DNA of 64,000 bases from Robertmurraya sp. FSL R5-0851 (GTDB lineage: Bacteria > Bacillota > Bacilli > Bacillales > Cytobacillaceae). The stretch lies in assembly GCF_038002965.1 (NCBI RefSeq), contig NZ_JBBOOE010000001.1, forward strand, positions 884,001 through 948,000, read 5' to 3'. Positions 24,410 to 32,835 of the stretch are shown here, piece by piece (position 1 is the first letter of the stretch; every line of letters begins with the position of its first letter). The notes under the pieces were generated by a model that saw only the letters and a list, made by a program, of their open reading frames with translations, searched no databases and was not told the DNA's origin. The position numbers and the translations under genes are program-made.

Positions 24410-25948
24410 ATGACTTATCGCTTAGAGATGAAGGAAATGACCAAAAAGTATGGTGATTTCCTTGCGAATGATGGCATCTCCATTCAATTGAAAAAAGGAG
24501 AAGTTCTTGCGATTGTTGGTGAAAATGGTGCGGGTAAAACAACGCTTATGAGGATGCTTTACGGGCTAGAACAGCCAACGAGTGGAGAAATCAAGCTGAA
24601 TGGCAAACAAGCCCAATTCTTTGGACCTCAAAATGCCATTGAACAAGGAATAGGGATGGTTCATCAGCATTTTATGTTGTTTAGTGATTTTACAGTTACC
24701 GAAAACATTGTGATTGGGCATGAACCCATCAAGAATGGATTCTTTAATAGAAAAATGGCAGCAGAACAAGTTCAAAAATTGAGTGATCAATATAAGATTC
24801 AAGTGAATCCTAGTAAAAAAGCGGGAGATTGTTCAGTAGGAGAACAGCAGCGAATTGAAATTCTGAAAGTGCTATATCAGGGGGCGGAAATTATTATTCT
24901 TGATGAGCCGACAGCTGTGTTAACCCCTTTTGAAGTAGATGAACTATTAAAAACGATTCGGTTCTTAGCGGATCAAGGAAAAAGTATCATTCTTATCACT
25001 CATAAGTTACCAGAAGTCATGAAAGTAGCCGATCATGTGACAGTGTTACGAAATGGACGTGTCACTGGGAATGTAAAAAAGGAGGACACTTCGATTGATC
25101 AACTGGCTACGATGATGGTAGGTCGAGAGCTCCAACAGCTTTCAGAGCGTAATCAATTAAATGGAGAGCCCCTGCTAGAGCTAGAAGCGGTTTCGATAAA
25201 AGGGAAGAGTTCAAAACCTGTATTGGACCAGCTTTCTTTAACCGTTCATCGCGGGGAAATCGTAGGAATTGCAGGGGTATCTGGTAACGGACAATCTGAG
25301 CTTATTCAAGCAATTTCGGGATTAACAACGGTTGATCAGGGGGATATACGGCTGTCTGGTACGAATCTAGTTGGTAAGTCCGTTGCCTTTAGAAGAAATG
25401 AAGGTCTAGCACATATACCAGAGGATCGCTTTCTTTGGGGGGCGGCGAAGGATGCTACGATTGAAGAAACCGGAGTTATGGGATATTACCATAAAAAAGC
25501 CTTTAACAAATATACGTTTATCTTGAAAAACTCATTCCGAGAGGTTGTAAAGACTTGGATCGACCGCTTTGAGATTAAAGCGAAATCGGTAGATGACAAA
25601 TCAGGAAACCTTTCTGGTGGAAACCTACAAAAATTAATTGTCGCACGGGAACTAGGATTTGAAACAGATTTTCTTATTGCAGCTGAACCTACTCGTGGTG
25701 TCGATATTGGAGCTATGGAATATATCCATGAAGCAATCCTTGAGAAGCGTAACCGTGGGGATGGAATTTTACTTGTCTCTTCAGAGCTATCGGAAATTCT
25801 ATTACTATCAGACCGGATTGCGGTTATGTTTGAAGGGAAAATCGTTGATATTCTTGATAGAAAAGACGCAACAGAAGAACGTCTGAGTGTACTTATGGCA
25901 GGAGGAAAAGAAGATGAATCTTCAGCGAAAAATACAACAACTGCTTAA
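24410..25948 (+). CDS. nupO: Nucleoside ABC transporter ATPase with two nucleotide-binding domains
   Basis: The 512-residue protein has two ABC ATPase domains like RbsA. The first has Walker A GENGAGKTT (about 36-44), signature CSVGEQQR and Walker B IIILDEPTAVL. The second has the degenerate Walker A GVSGNGQSE (about 289), signature NLSGGNLQK and RGVDIGA. Such fused ATPases power the simple-sugar/nucleoside importers. GGGGGGAAAAC precedes the ATG. Its end overlaps the next gene, consistent with coupled translation. Confidence 0.88.
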   Translation: MTYRLEMKEMTKKYGDFLANDGISIQLKKGEVLAIVGENGAGKTTLMRMLYGLEQPTSGEIKLNGKQAQFFGPQNAIEQGIGMVHQHFMLFSDFTVTENIVIGHEPIKNGFFNRKMAAEQVQKLSDQYKIQVNPSKKAGDCSVGEQQRIEILKVLYQGAEIIILDEPTAVLTPFEVDELLKTIRFLADQGKSIILITHKLPEVMKVADHVTVLRNGRVTGNVKKEDTSIDQLATMMVGRELQQLSERNQLNGEPLLELEAVSIKGKSSKPVLDQLSLTVHRGEIVGIAGVSGNGQSELIQAISGLTTVDQGDIRLSGTNLVGKSVAFRRNEGLAHIPEDRFLWGAAKDATIEETGVMGYYHKKAFNKYTFILKNSFREVVKTWIDRFEIKAKSVDDKSGNLSGGNLQKLIVARELGFETDFLIAAEPTRGVDIGAMEYIHEAILEKRNRGDGILLVSSELSEILLLSDRIAVMFEGKIVDILDRKDATEERLSVLMAGGKEDESSAKNTTTA

Positions 25949-26990
25949 GCCTATGTTACAACCAATGATCGCGGTACTAATTGGATTGGTAACCGGAGCA
26001 CTTGCCATAGCTCTTGTTGGAGAGTCTATTATGAATACGTACAAAGTCATGTGGGATGGAGCATTTGGTAATTTCTACTTCCTTACAGCTACTCTTGCTC
26101 GAGCTACTCCAATCATATTGGTAGGATTGGGTCTAGCACTCGCTTTTAGAGCAGGTGTGTTTAATATGGGAGCAGAAGGTCAGATGGTATTGGGGGCCGT
26201 GTGTGCCGCGCTTGCAGCCCTTTATGTACCAGGTGCAGGGATCGTAAAATTGCTTTCTGCGTTTCTTGCAGGTTTTATAGCCGGTGGATTATGGTCATTG
26301 TTAGCCGGTTGGATGGAAGTGAAATACAAAGTACAGCTATTGATTTCTACCCTTCTTTTAAATTATGTTGCTGTCCTGTTCGCAGGGTATTTGGTAGCGG
26401 AACCTTTTCAGGATAAGTCAGGCTCAGCTGCCCTTGCTCAAACGCCTATGCTTGATCAAGCGGTGTGGCTTCCTAAATTATTTGCTGGAATGAGCGTGCA
26501 TATGGGATTTGTAATAGCTGTGATTGGTGCGGTCATCTTATATGTGGTTCTTCAATTTACTTCTTCTGGATATGAAGTAAGAATGCTCGGAAAGAACCCT
26601 TTCTTTGCTGAATACGGGGGAATAAATAAACATAAAGTTCTCCTTTTTAGCATGTTTTTTAGCGGAGGAATTTCTGGGTTAGCTGGAACAGTGGAGGTTC
26701 TAGGATCTCAGTATCGATACGTAGAAGGAGCGCTAACCGTACCAGGCTATGCTTGGACAGGTTTAATGGCAGCACTGTTAGCCAACTCCAATCCATTAGG
26801 TACAGCAGTAGCGGCTATTTTACTTGCCGCCTTACAAACAGGTGCGATGGGGATGGAACGTAACACAGAAGTACCATTAGAAATTGCTAGCGTCATTCAA
26901 GGTGTTCTTATTTTATTTGTTACTGCAAAATTCACCCTAAGCTGGTGGAAAGTTAAAAAGAAAGCGGGTGACGTGAATGGAGCTGTTTGA
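25914..26990 (+). CDS. nupP: Nucleoside ABC transporter permease 1
   Basis: The 358-residue inner-membrane permease of the BPD_transp_2 (ribose/nucleoside) family has about ten hydrophobic segments. AFRAGVFNMGAEGQMVLGAVCAAL (about 70-93) is the family hallmark. Start ATG 25914 has GGAGGAAAAGAAG before it and lies inside the end of nupO; the frame is open further upstream but without a ribosome binding site. Overlaps nupQ by 14 bases. Forms a heterodimeric channel with the next gene product. Confidence 0.86.
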   Translation: MNLQRKIQQLLKPMLQPMIAVLIGLVTGALAIALVGESIMNTYKVMWDGAFGNFYFLTATLARATPIILVGLGLALAFRAGVFNMGAEGQMVLGAVCAALAALYVPGAGIVKLLSAFLAGFIAGGLWSLLAGWMEVKYKVQLLISTLLLNYVAVLFAGYLVAEPFQDKSGSAALAQTPMLDQAVWLPKLFAGMSVHMGFVIAVIGAVILYVVLQFTSSGYEVRMLGKNPFFAEYGGINKHKVLLFSMFFSGGISGLAGTVEVLGSQYRYVEGALTVPGYAWTGLMAALLANSNPLGTAVAAILLAALQTGAMGMERNTEVPLEIASVIQGVLILFVTAKFTLSWWKVKKKAGDVNGAV

Positions 26991-27894
26991 TTATTCTCTT
27001 TTTGCTTCTGCTATCCGTATGGTTAGTCCCATTCTTTTGGCTGCCTTAGGAGGAGCGTTATGTGCTCGAGTCGGAATCTTTAATGTGGGTCTTGAGGGCT
27101 TAATTCTAGCAGGTGCCTTCTCCGCGATCGTTGGTAACTATTATAGTGGAAGTGTTATTATAGCCGTATTAACCGGAGCCTTCGGTGGTGTTCTCGTCTC
27201 TTTATTATTTGGACTAGCCACGATCAAGTTTAAAGCTAATCCGATTGTAGCGGGGATTGCTATCAACTTTCTTGTTTTAGGATTAACTACTTTTGGCCTC
27301 CGAGCCATTTTTCAAGTAAAAGGGGCTTTTTATGATAAGGACATGACGGGGCTTCCTAAGTGGGACCTTCCACTTATTGAAAATATTCCGGTGGTTGGAA
27401 ATCTTCTATCAGGTCACTCACCCCTAGTGTATACGGCTTTTATTGCAGCGATTCTATTATATGTTTTCTTGTTTAAAACCGTCGTTGGGTTCCGTATTTT
27501 AGCTGTTGGGAAAAATGAAGCAGCGGCAAGAAGCCTAGGTTTAAATGTTACCGTTCTTCAGTATGGAGCCATTGTGGCAAGTGGAGTTTTATGTGGTCTT
27601 GCAGGTGCCCAGCTTTCGCTTGGTCAAGTTACGATGTTTACTGAGGGAATGACGGCTGGAAGAGGATTTATCGCGTTAGTAGCGATGATGCTTGGTGGGT
27701 CGCATCCGATTGGCATGATTGGATCGAGTTTATTATTTGGTCTGATGGATGCGTTGAGTATCAGGCTACAAGGGTTTTCTATGCCTACGCAATTCACAGC
27801 CATGTTACCATACGTGATAACGATTATCGCGATGTTCTTTTTAAAGGATCGTGGATTAGAGTCACAAGCATCTGGACAGCAAAGCTCTAGATAA
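26977..27894 (+). CDS. nupQ: Nucleoside ABC transporter permease 2
   Basis: The 305-residue permease of the same family carries ALCARVGIFNVGLEGLILAGAFSA (about 27-50) and AVGKNEAAARSLGLNV (about 171). Eight to nine membrane segments are visible. The ATG lies inside the end of nupP. Tight overlap of nupO-P-Q indicates co-translation. The C-terminus ends in a short polar tail (LESQASGQQSSR). Confidence 0.86.
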   Translation: MELFDYSLFASAIRMVSPILLAALGGALCARVGIFNVGLEGLILAGAFSAIVGNYYSGSVIIAVLTGAFGGVLVSLLFGLATIKFKANPIVAGIAINFLVLGLTTFGLRAIFQVKGAFYDKDMTGLPKWDLPLIENIPVVGNLLSGHSPLVYTAFIAAILLYVFLFKTVVGFRILAVGKNEAAARSLGLNVTVLQYGAIVASGVLCGLAGAQLSLGQVTMFTEGMTAGRGFIALVAMMLGGSHPIGMIGSSLLFGLMDALSIRLQGFSMPTQFTAMLPYVITIIAMFFLKDRGLESQASGQQSSR

Positions 27895-27911
27895 GAACAG
27901 GAGTGAAACAC

Positions 27912-28580
27912 ATGAGCTTAAACAAAGCAGACAGAATTAAACGAACAAGAGTACCAGTAGCTAATCCGAAACATGCAAAGCGGCTTCCGCCCGGCCAAGC
28001 GTTAACGGAACGTTTTCCGATTTTGCATGAAGGAGACGTTCCTGTTTACGATATGGAAAAATGGGATTTAAAAGTCTTTGGTGAGGGTGATAAAGAGGTC
28101 GTACTCACTTATAAACAGATTAAAGAAATGCCTGAAACAACTGTGACCGTTGATATTCATTGTGTAACTCGCTGGTCTAGATTTGATAATCAATTCACGG
28201 GAGTAAAGTTCAGTGATTTCTTAAAGGCATTAAATATCACTCCTAAAAGTAAATACGTGATGCTTCATGCGGACCATGACTATACAGCCAATATAGCATT
28301 GGCTGATTTGTTACATGACGACGTCCTTCTTGCTCATTCGTTTGAAGGAGAGCCATTAACGGATAAGCACGGCTGGCCACTAAGGCTTGTGGTCCCTCAT
28401 CTCTATTTTTGGAAGAGTGTGAAATGGATTAGAGGCATTGAGTTCATTGACGAAAATAAACCGGGATTTTGGGAACAAAATGGATTCCATCTGAATGGAG
28501 ATCCTTTTAAAGAGGAACGCTTTTCGGGAGAAGACCTTCCTATTCCCGAGGATGAATGGGAGCGAAAAGACTTTGACTAA
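27912..28580 (+). CDS. yuiH: YuiH-like sulfite-oxidase-family molybdopterin protein
   Basis: The 222-residue protein matches the molybdopterin-binding fold of sulfite oxidase and YedY/MsrP. FPILHEGDVPVYDMEKWDLKVFGE opens the domain, TVDIHCVTRWSRFDNQFTGV (about 77-96) carries the Mo-coordinating Cys, and HGWPLRLVVPHLYFWKSVKWIRGIEF follows. There is no twin-arginine signal or b-type heme domain, so it is cytosolic, like Bacillus YuiH. Its substrate is unknown. It sits inside a nucleoside-salvage operon, 17 bases after the permease and overlapping the phosphorylase, which suggests a link to purine or nucleoside metabolism. ATG 27912 follows ACAGGAG. Confidence 0.82.
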   Translation: MSLNKADRIKRTRVPVANPKHAKRLPPGQALTERFPILHEGDVPVYDMEKWDLKVFGEGDKEVVLTYKQIKEMPETTVTVDIHCVTRWSRFDNQFTGVKFSDFLKALNITPKSKYVMLHADHDYTANIALADLLHDDVLLAHSFEGEPLTDKHGWPLRLVVPHLYFWKSVKWIRGIEFIDENKPGFWEQNGFHLNGDPFKEERFSGEDLPIPEDEWERKDFD

Positions 28581-29301
28581 CTTTCTGCCAAACCTTAAAT
28601 TAACATCAGATTGTTTACCAGAACGTGTCATTGTTTGTGGAGATCAAGCACGTGCGAAAATCATTGCAGAATTAATGGACAATCCAACCAAATTGGGTGA
28701 GAACCGTGAATACCATAGTTATTCAGGAAGCTGGAAAGGTACAAAAGTAGCGGTGGTTAGTCACGGAGTAGGAGGACCAGGGGCAGCCGTCTGCTTTGAG
28801 GAGTTAATCATGGGTGGCGCACAAACAATCATTCGTGTAGGGACGGCTGGCTCTTATCAAAAAGATGTGCAGCCTGGTAGTCTGGTCATTAGTACAGCTG
28901 CTGTAAGCTGTGATGGATTAACAAAACAAATTGTTCCTCCAGGATTTCCTGCGATTGCTGATCGGAGCATTGTGGAGGCATTAACACAAGCAGGCTCATC
29001 AAATGTGGAAGAGCTATTGGTGAAAGAAGGAATGACGCTTACTCTTGATGCGTTTTATTCTGGTGTTCTCGAATTCCCTCACCAATTGTATAAAAAAGCT
29101 GGAGTTGTCGCAGTGGAAATGGAAAACTCAGCTCTTTTTGTTATCTCGTCTTTGAAAGGAATTAAAGCGGGAGCTATTTTAGCGATTGATGGCTTTGCAG
29201 ATGCAGAACTTCGAGAAGAGTATAATCCTCATAATGAGGTAGTAGGTAGAGCAGTGAATGCAGGAATGAAAGTGGCTTTAGACGCTATAATACAAGTGTA
29301 A
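28573..29301 (+). CDS. Purine/uridine-type nucleoside phosphorylase
   Basis: The 242-residue protein belongs to the PNP/UDP family (DeoD/Udp type). RVIVCGDQARAKIIAELMD is the N-terminal phosphate-site region, MGGAQTIIRVGTAGSYQ the central Arg/GTAGS phosphate motif, and VAVEMENSALFVI (about 178-190) the ribose-binding VEMEN motif. An IDGFAD-type segment near the C-terminus carries the catalytic Asp position. It cleaves imported nucleosides to base plus ribose-1-phosphate. TTG 28573 is the likely start: GGGAG lies ten bases before and it overlaps the stop of yuiH (TTGACTAA), a sign of coupling. Base preference is not determinable. Confidence 0.82.
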   Translation: MTNFLPNLKLTSDCLPERVIVCGDQARAKIIAELMDNPTKLGENREYHSYSGSWKGTKVAVVSHGVGGPGAAVCFEELIMGGAQTIIRVGTAGSYQKDVQPGSLVISTAAVSCDGLTKQIVPPGFPAIADRSIVEALTQAGSSNVEELLVKEGMTLTLDAFYSGVLEFPHQLYKKAGVVAVEMENSALFVISSLKGIKAGAILAIDGFADAELREEYNPHNEVVGRAVNAGMKVALDAIIQV

Positions 29302-29344
29302 TTCAACAGGTGGTTAACGATCATGTTAAACGGGGAAGTACCTT

Positions 29345-29912
29345 CACTCTATAAGTAAAGGGTTCCGTTTTCGGGTGCTTTCTAATTAAAGGGCACATTA
29401 ATGGACGATATGTATTGTACAATTAAAAAAGAGGGTCAAAACTTCTGTCATGTGCAGTGCCGTTTCAATCTATATAAGCTGGTCAATAAATAGCTGCTGA
29501 TTCCCGCATCTGAGATCAAGAGGGCCCGCACTTTTCGGTTGGGGGATCAGGTTATACACTCGAACTTATAAATAGACGGAGGAATTCCGTTTAATTAGCA
29601 AATACGATAAAAAATAGCTTACATAGACGGAGAAATTCCGCCTATTGACTTGAAAAACGTGAAAATGGGGAGATTTTTCTTGCATAAACGGAAAATCTCC
29701 CCTTATTTACCCCGAAACAGGCTTCATTCTGGATTTAACCGGAAAAACGCCGCTTATTTACTTTTGCTGGTTACTCGAATAAGGGCAAGACATCTTCTTC
29801 CAAAGGGAATAGGTTTCCCCTTTTTTTACCAATGGCAATGCCAATACGACTGTCATTTCGGTCCTTATTTTAAGAAAAGCACCCCAAAACGGAACCCTAT
29901 ACTCAAAAAGTG
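29345..29912. repeat. Segment bounded by about 39-bp inverted repeats
   Basis: The left end (29345-29383, with AGGGTTCCGTTTTCGGGTGC) and right end (29873-29912, with GCACCCCAAAACGGAACCCT) are inverted copies differing at a few positions. Nothing protein-like lies between them. It resembles a non-autonomous mobile element or two facing copies of one repeat. Confidence 0.6.
29570..29760. repeat. Cluster of degenerate GGAGAAATTCC palindromes
   Basis: Copies at 29570-29594 (AGACGGAGGAATTCCGTTTA), 29622-29646 (AGACGGAGAAATTCCGCCTA), 29662-29709 (GGGGAGATTTTT and, facing it, ACGGAAAATCTCCCC) and 29735-29760 (CCGGAAAAACGCCGCTTATT) belong to the family seen at 13104-13294. Confidence 0.6.
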
Positions 29913-30010
29913 GTGGTCTGTTTTTAGGCCCGTACACTTTCTAGAATCAGGTTTAACCTTTCACCTCTCGAGGGTATGAAGTCTTTAACACTCGTAAGGG
30001 AGGGATGAAA

Positions 30011-30319
30011 GTGGAAGTACTCAACTGGATTGGGTTACTTATTATCCTTTTAGTAGGGTGGATGTTTTGGTCAAAACTGACTTGGAAAACCATCATGGTC
30101 GGTTCAGACATTCGTTCAGAAGAAGCCATTAGAGATAAATATAGACTATATAAATCTGTAAATATACGTTGTCGCTTGAAAAAAGAAGTTCAGACCCCTA
30201 TTGTTACTGGAGTAAACCAAGTGGTAACCAATCATGTGGATCCAAATGCCGGTTCAACTATTCTTAAGCTACTGGTTCATCGAAGGGATATTTATAAAGT
30301 CAACCAATTGAAGTCTTAG
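30011..30319 (+). CDS. Hypothetical protein with one N-terminal membrane helix
   Basis: I do not recognise this 102-residue protein. A hydrophobic helix (LNWIGLLIILLVGWMFW, about 4-20) is followed by a basic, soluble tail of about 80 residues (YRLYKSVNIRCRLKKEV, then ILKLLVHRRDIYKV). GTG 30011 is preferred over ATG 30005 because GGGAGGG directly touches the ATG. A terminator follows. Likely a small peripheral or single-pass membrane protein. Confidence 0.55.
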   Translation: MEVLNWIGLLIILLVGWMFWSKLTWKTIMVGSDIRSEEAIRDKYRLYKSVNIRCRLKKEVQTPIVTGVNQVVTNHVDPNAGSTILKLLVHRRDIYKVNQLKS

Positions 30320-30322
30320 TAT

Positions 30323-30371
30323 AAAGGGTATTCAAAGACACAACGAAGTGCTCCTGAATACCCTTATTGTT
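30323..30371 (+). terminator. Rho-independent terminator
   Basis: AAGGGTATTCA pairs with TGAATACCCTT around a 20-base loop, followed by ATTGTTTT. Confidence 0.65.
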
Positions 30372-30442
30372 TTCTAAGGTTCAGTTCCGCCCAAACGATT
30401 TTTCTCCTACTTGAATAGGTTGTTGTCAAGGGGGTGAATCAT

Positions 30443-31300
30443 TTGAAATGGGGGAATTTCTTGCTCATCTTCATTAGTGCGTTAGTTTTATTATTGATTC
30501 CAATCTTCTATTTTCAGCCTGATTCAAATGAAACCAGTCAAAATCAAAATGATGCTATTACCGCTAGTACAAACGAGAAACAAAATAATACTAAGGAAGA
30601 AAACGGAAATAATGAAGATGGAAATGAAACAGCCAACACAACTAACGACCCAAACACTGATTATTGGGGAGTTGATTCTGCATCATATGCGACAGAGGGG
30701 CTATACGCCTGTGTAAATGAATATTTCGGAAAGCCTACTGTTTGGGGGAGATATCTAGGGACGATTGAGGGTGTTTCTAGTGGGTTAACAAAAGAGGAAG
30801 TAGAATACTTGCATTCAAATGGAGTAAAAATCCTTCTTATTAATAATCAATTTAACAATGCAACTGGTTATGATAACGGGGTAGAGCAAGCGAATATTGG
30901 AATCTCTTTGGCTGGAGAGTTAAATGTGCCAGAAGGAGTAGCTATATTTGCAGATATTGAACCAAATTATCCCGTAGATTCTGCCTTTATTCAAGGCTGG
31001 TTTGATACGATGATGAACTCTCCTTATGAGCCGGGAATCTATGGTGTATTCTCTCCGGATAGTGCTTTAGTTGAGTCGTACCAAGCTTCAATAAACGAAA
31101 ATCAAGAGATACAAAATAAGGTCATTCTGTGGACGGCCTATCCTCATGTAGACGTAACCACTCAAGCAAATGCGCCAGAAAATGCGGCTGAGGCTCCTGA
31201 AGGTTCACATGTATATGGTTGGCAGTATGGAATTGATGCAGCAGCATGTAATATAGATACAAACCTTTTTAAAGGCAGTTTATTTGATTTTCTTTGGTAA
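30443..31300 (+). CDS. Membrane-anchored DUF1906 (glycoside-hydrolase-like) protein
   Basis: The 285-residue protein has a signal anchor (about 5-24) and an Asn/Glu/Thr-rich low-complexity spacer (about 27-68). A DUF1906/Rv2525c-like TIM-barrel domain follows: WGVDSASYATEGLYACVNEYFGKPTVWGRYLG, then GVKILLINNQ, GVAIFADIEP and HVYGWQYGIDA. Family members are GH25-like and thought to bind or trim cell-wall glycans. The acidic pair in ADIEP is in the position of catalytic acids. TTG 30443 is favoured over GTG 30434, which overlaps AAGGGGG. Monocistronic. Confidence 0.8.
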   Translation: MKWGNFLLIFISALVLLLIPIFYFQPDSNETSQNQNDAITASTNEKQNNTKEENGNNEDGNETANTTNDPNTDYWGVDSASYATEGLYACVNEYFGKPTVWGRYLGTIEGVSSGLTKEEVEYLHSNGVKILLINNQFNNATGYDNGVEQANIGISLAGELNVPEGVAIFADIEPNYPVDSAFIQGWFDTMMNSPYEPGIYGVFSPDSALVESYQASINENQEIQNKVILWTAYPHVDVTTQANAPENAAEAPEGSHVYGWQYGIDAAACNIDTNLFKGSLFDFLW

Positions 31301-31311
31301 TTATACGATTC

Positions 31312-31350
31312 AAATACCCTCTTTCCTTAAAGGAAGAGGGTATTTTGTAT
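31312..31350 (+). terminator. Rho-independent terminator
   Basis: AATACCCTCTTTCC pairs with GGAAGAGGGTATT, loop TTAAA, followed by TTG TAT-rich sequence. Confidence 0.7.
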
Positions 31351-31493
31351 ATTTAATAATATTAACTAATAAATATGCTGGAATTTTGAAGTGATATATA
31401 TTATATTAGAAAAATAGTAAAATGTTGAATAAATATTTAATGCTATGTAAATTTATAAATATACCTCTTTCAACATATAAAGGAGTGTTACTG

Positions 31494-32666
31494 ATGAAGG
31501 ATCAATTAAAACAACATTTAGAGACGATACAAAATAAGCTATGGAATTTGAGCGATTCCATTTACCACGAGCCTGAGTTAGGTGATCAAGAATATAAATC
31601 TATGGAAAAACTCGTCGCGTTTTTAAAGGAGCATCATTTCGCAGTGGAAACAGGAATTGTCGGTCGGTCGACTTCCTTTAAAGCGGTATACGACAGTAAA
31701 AAAGAAGGACCTACGATCGCCTATCTATCCGAGTATGATGCACTTCCTGGAGTAGGACATGGATGCGGCCATAATATGATAGGTACAATGAGTGCAGGTG
31801 CTGGTGTTTTGTTGAGCAAATTGGTTGATGAGCTAGGTGGACGAGTGGTGGTTCTTGGAACTCCTGCTGAAGAAACGAATGGAGCGAAGGTTCCGATGGC
31901 GGAGCAAGGGATTTTTGATGATATTGACGTGGCTATGATTTTGCACCCAGCTGATGAATCCTATGAGAGTGGGGATTCCTTAGCAATGGATGCGATTCAA
32001 TTTGCATTTTCAGGTCAGACAAGCCATGCAGCAGCATCTCCGGAAAAAGGAATCAATGCTCTTGATGCAGTGATTCAGCTCTTTAATGGTATTAATGCCC
32101 TTCGTCAGCATGTGACATCAGATGTTCGGATTCATGGAATTATTAAAGAAGGTGGCATTGCTGCTAACATCGTTCCTGATTATGCAGTTGCCCAATTTTA
32201 TGTACGTGCGAATAATCGTAGCTATCTTGATGAAGTCGTTCAGAAAGTGAAAAATATTGCCCATGGTGCGGCTTTAGTAACAGGGGCAACAGTTGAAATA
32301 ACCAACTATGAACTTAGTTACGATAACATGCTAACCAATCAAACGCTATCTGAACTTTTTACAGAAAACTTACTTGCTACAGGAGTGGAAAAGGTATTAA
32401 AAGCAAAGGACTCATATGGATCCATTGATATGGGTAATGTAAGTCATGTTGTCCCCGCGATTCATCCGTATATTGGACTTGATTCACCAGGGCTTGTTGC
32501 TCATACAAAAGAATTTGCAGATATCACCATTACAGAGAATTCCCATCAAATCTTAAGTAAAGGTGCACTTGCGCTAGCCTCAACGGGTTATGAATTACTT
32601 ACGAATAAAGAAATCTTTGAAAAAGTGGTAAATGAATTCTTAGAAATGAAAAGAAGTCATGGATAA
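31494..32666 (+). CDS. M20-family amidohydrolase (N-acyl amino acid / AbgB-like)
   Basis: The 390-residue metallohydrolase has the M20D layout: an N-terminal catalytic domain with YHEPELGDQEYKS, YLSEYDALPGVGHGCGHNMIGT (metal-binding Asp/His, about 77-98) and VVLGTPAEETNGAK. A lid domain follows from about 175 with GQTSHAAASPEKGINALDAV, and the final VSHVVPAIHPYIGL with late HTKEF. It resembles peptidase M20 domain-containing protein 2 and p-aminobenzoyl-glutamate hydrolases. It precedes an arginine-type ABC transporter by 170 bases, recalling yxeMNOP-type pairings, so it may deacylate imported N-acyl amino acids or dipeptides. ATG 31494 follows AAAGGAGTG. Confidence 0.82.
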   Translation: MKDQLKQHLETIQNKLWNLSDSIYHEPELGDQEYKSMEKLVAFLKEHHFAVETGIVGRSTSFKAVYDSKKEGPTIAYLSEYDALPGVGHGCGHNMIGTMSAGAGVLLSKLVDELGGRVVVLGTPAEETNGAKVPMAEQGIFDDIDVAMILHPADESYESGDSLAMDAIQFAFSGQTSHAAASPEKGINALDAVIQLFNGINALRQHVTSDVRIHGIIKEGGIAANIVPDYAVAQFYVRANNRSYLDEVVQKVKNIAHGAALVTGATVEITNYELSYDNMLTNQTLSELFTENLLATGVEKVLKAKDSYGSIDMGNVSHVVPAIHPYIGLDSPGLVAHTKEFADITITENSHQILSKGALALASTGYELLTNKEIFEKVVNEFLEMKRSHG

Positions 32667-32783
32667 TCGTATCGATTTATTAAAATAATAAAATCATGAA
32701 TGTGGATTAAAGAATAATCTGAATATTTTTATATTAAAAAAGCTACTTCTCAAAATTACATGTATGTGTTACTATACATTCAG

Positions 32784-32799
32784 TTGAATAATTATTCGT
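32784..32799 (+). promoter_or_regulatory. ARG-box-like palindrome
   Basis: TTGAATAATTATTCGT contains the perfect palindrome GAATAATTATTC and resembles the ArgR/AhrC box (TGAAT-N4-ATTCA). It lies 50 bases before the artP-like gene. Arginine control is inferred. Confidence 0.4.
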
Positions 32800-32835
32800 A
32801 TACATCATATAAATGCTATTTAAGGAGGAAACAAC

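Larger units (their letters stand above)
29302..30000. other. Gene-free region filled by repeats
   Basis: About 700 bases without a convincing gene. The open frame across 29650-29979 runs through repeats and has no family resemblance. The region consists of a 568-bp segment with long terminal inverted repeats containing several palindromes. Confidence 0.6.

Noticed and set aside
29650..29979. A 109-codon plus-strand frame in the repeat region
   Set aside because: It runs through palindromes and an inverted-repeat arm, has no ribosome binding site and shows no family-like composition.
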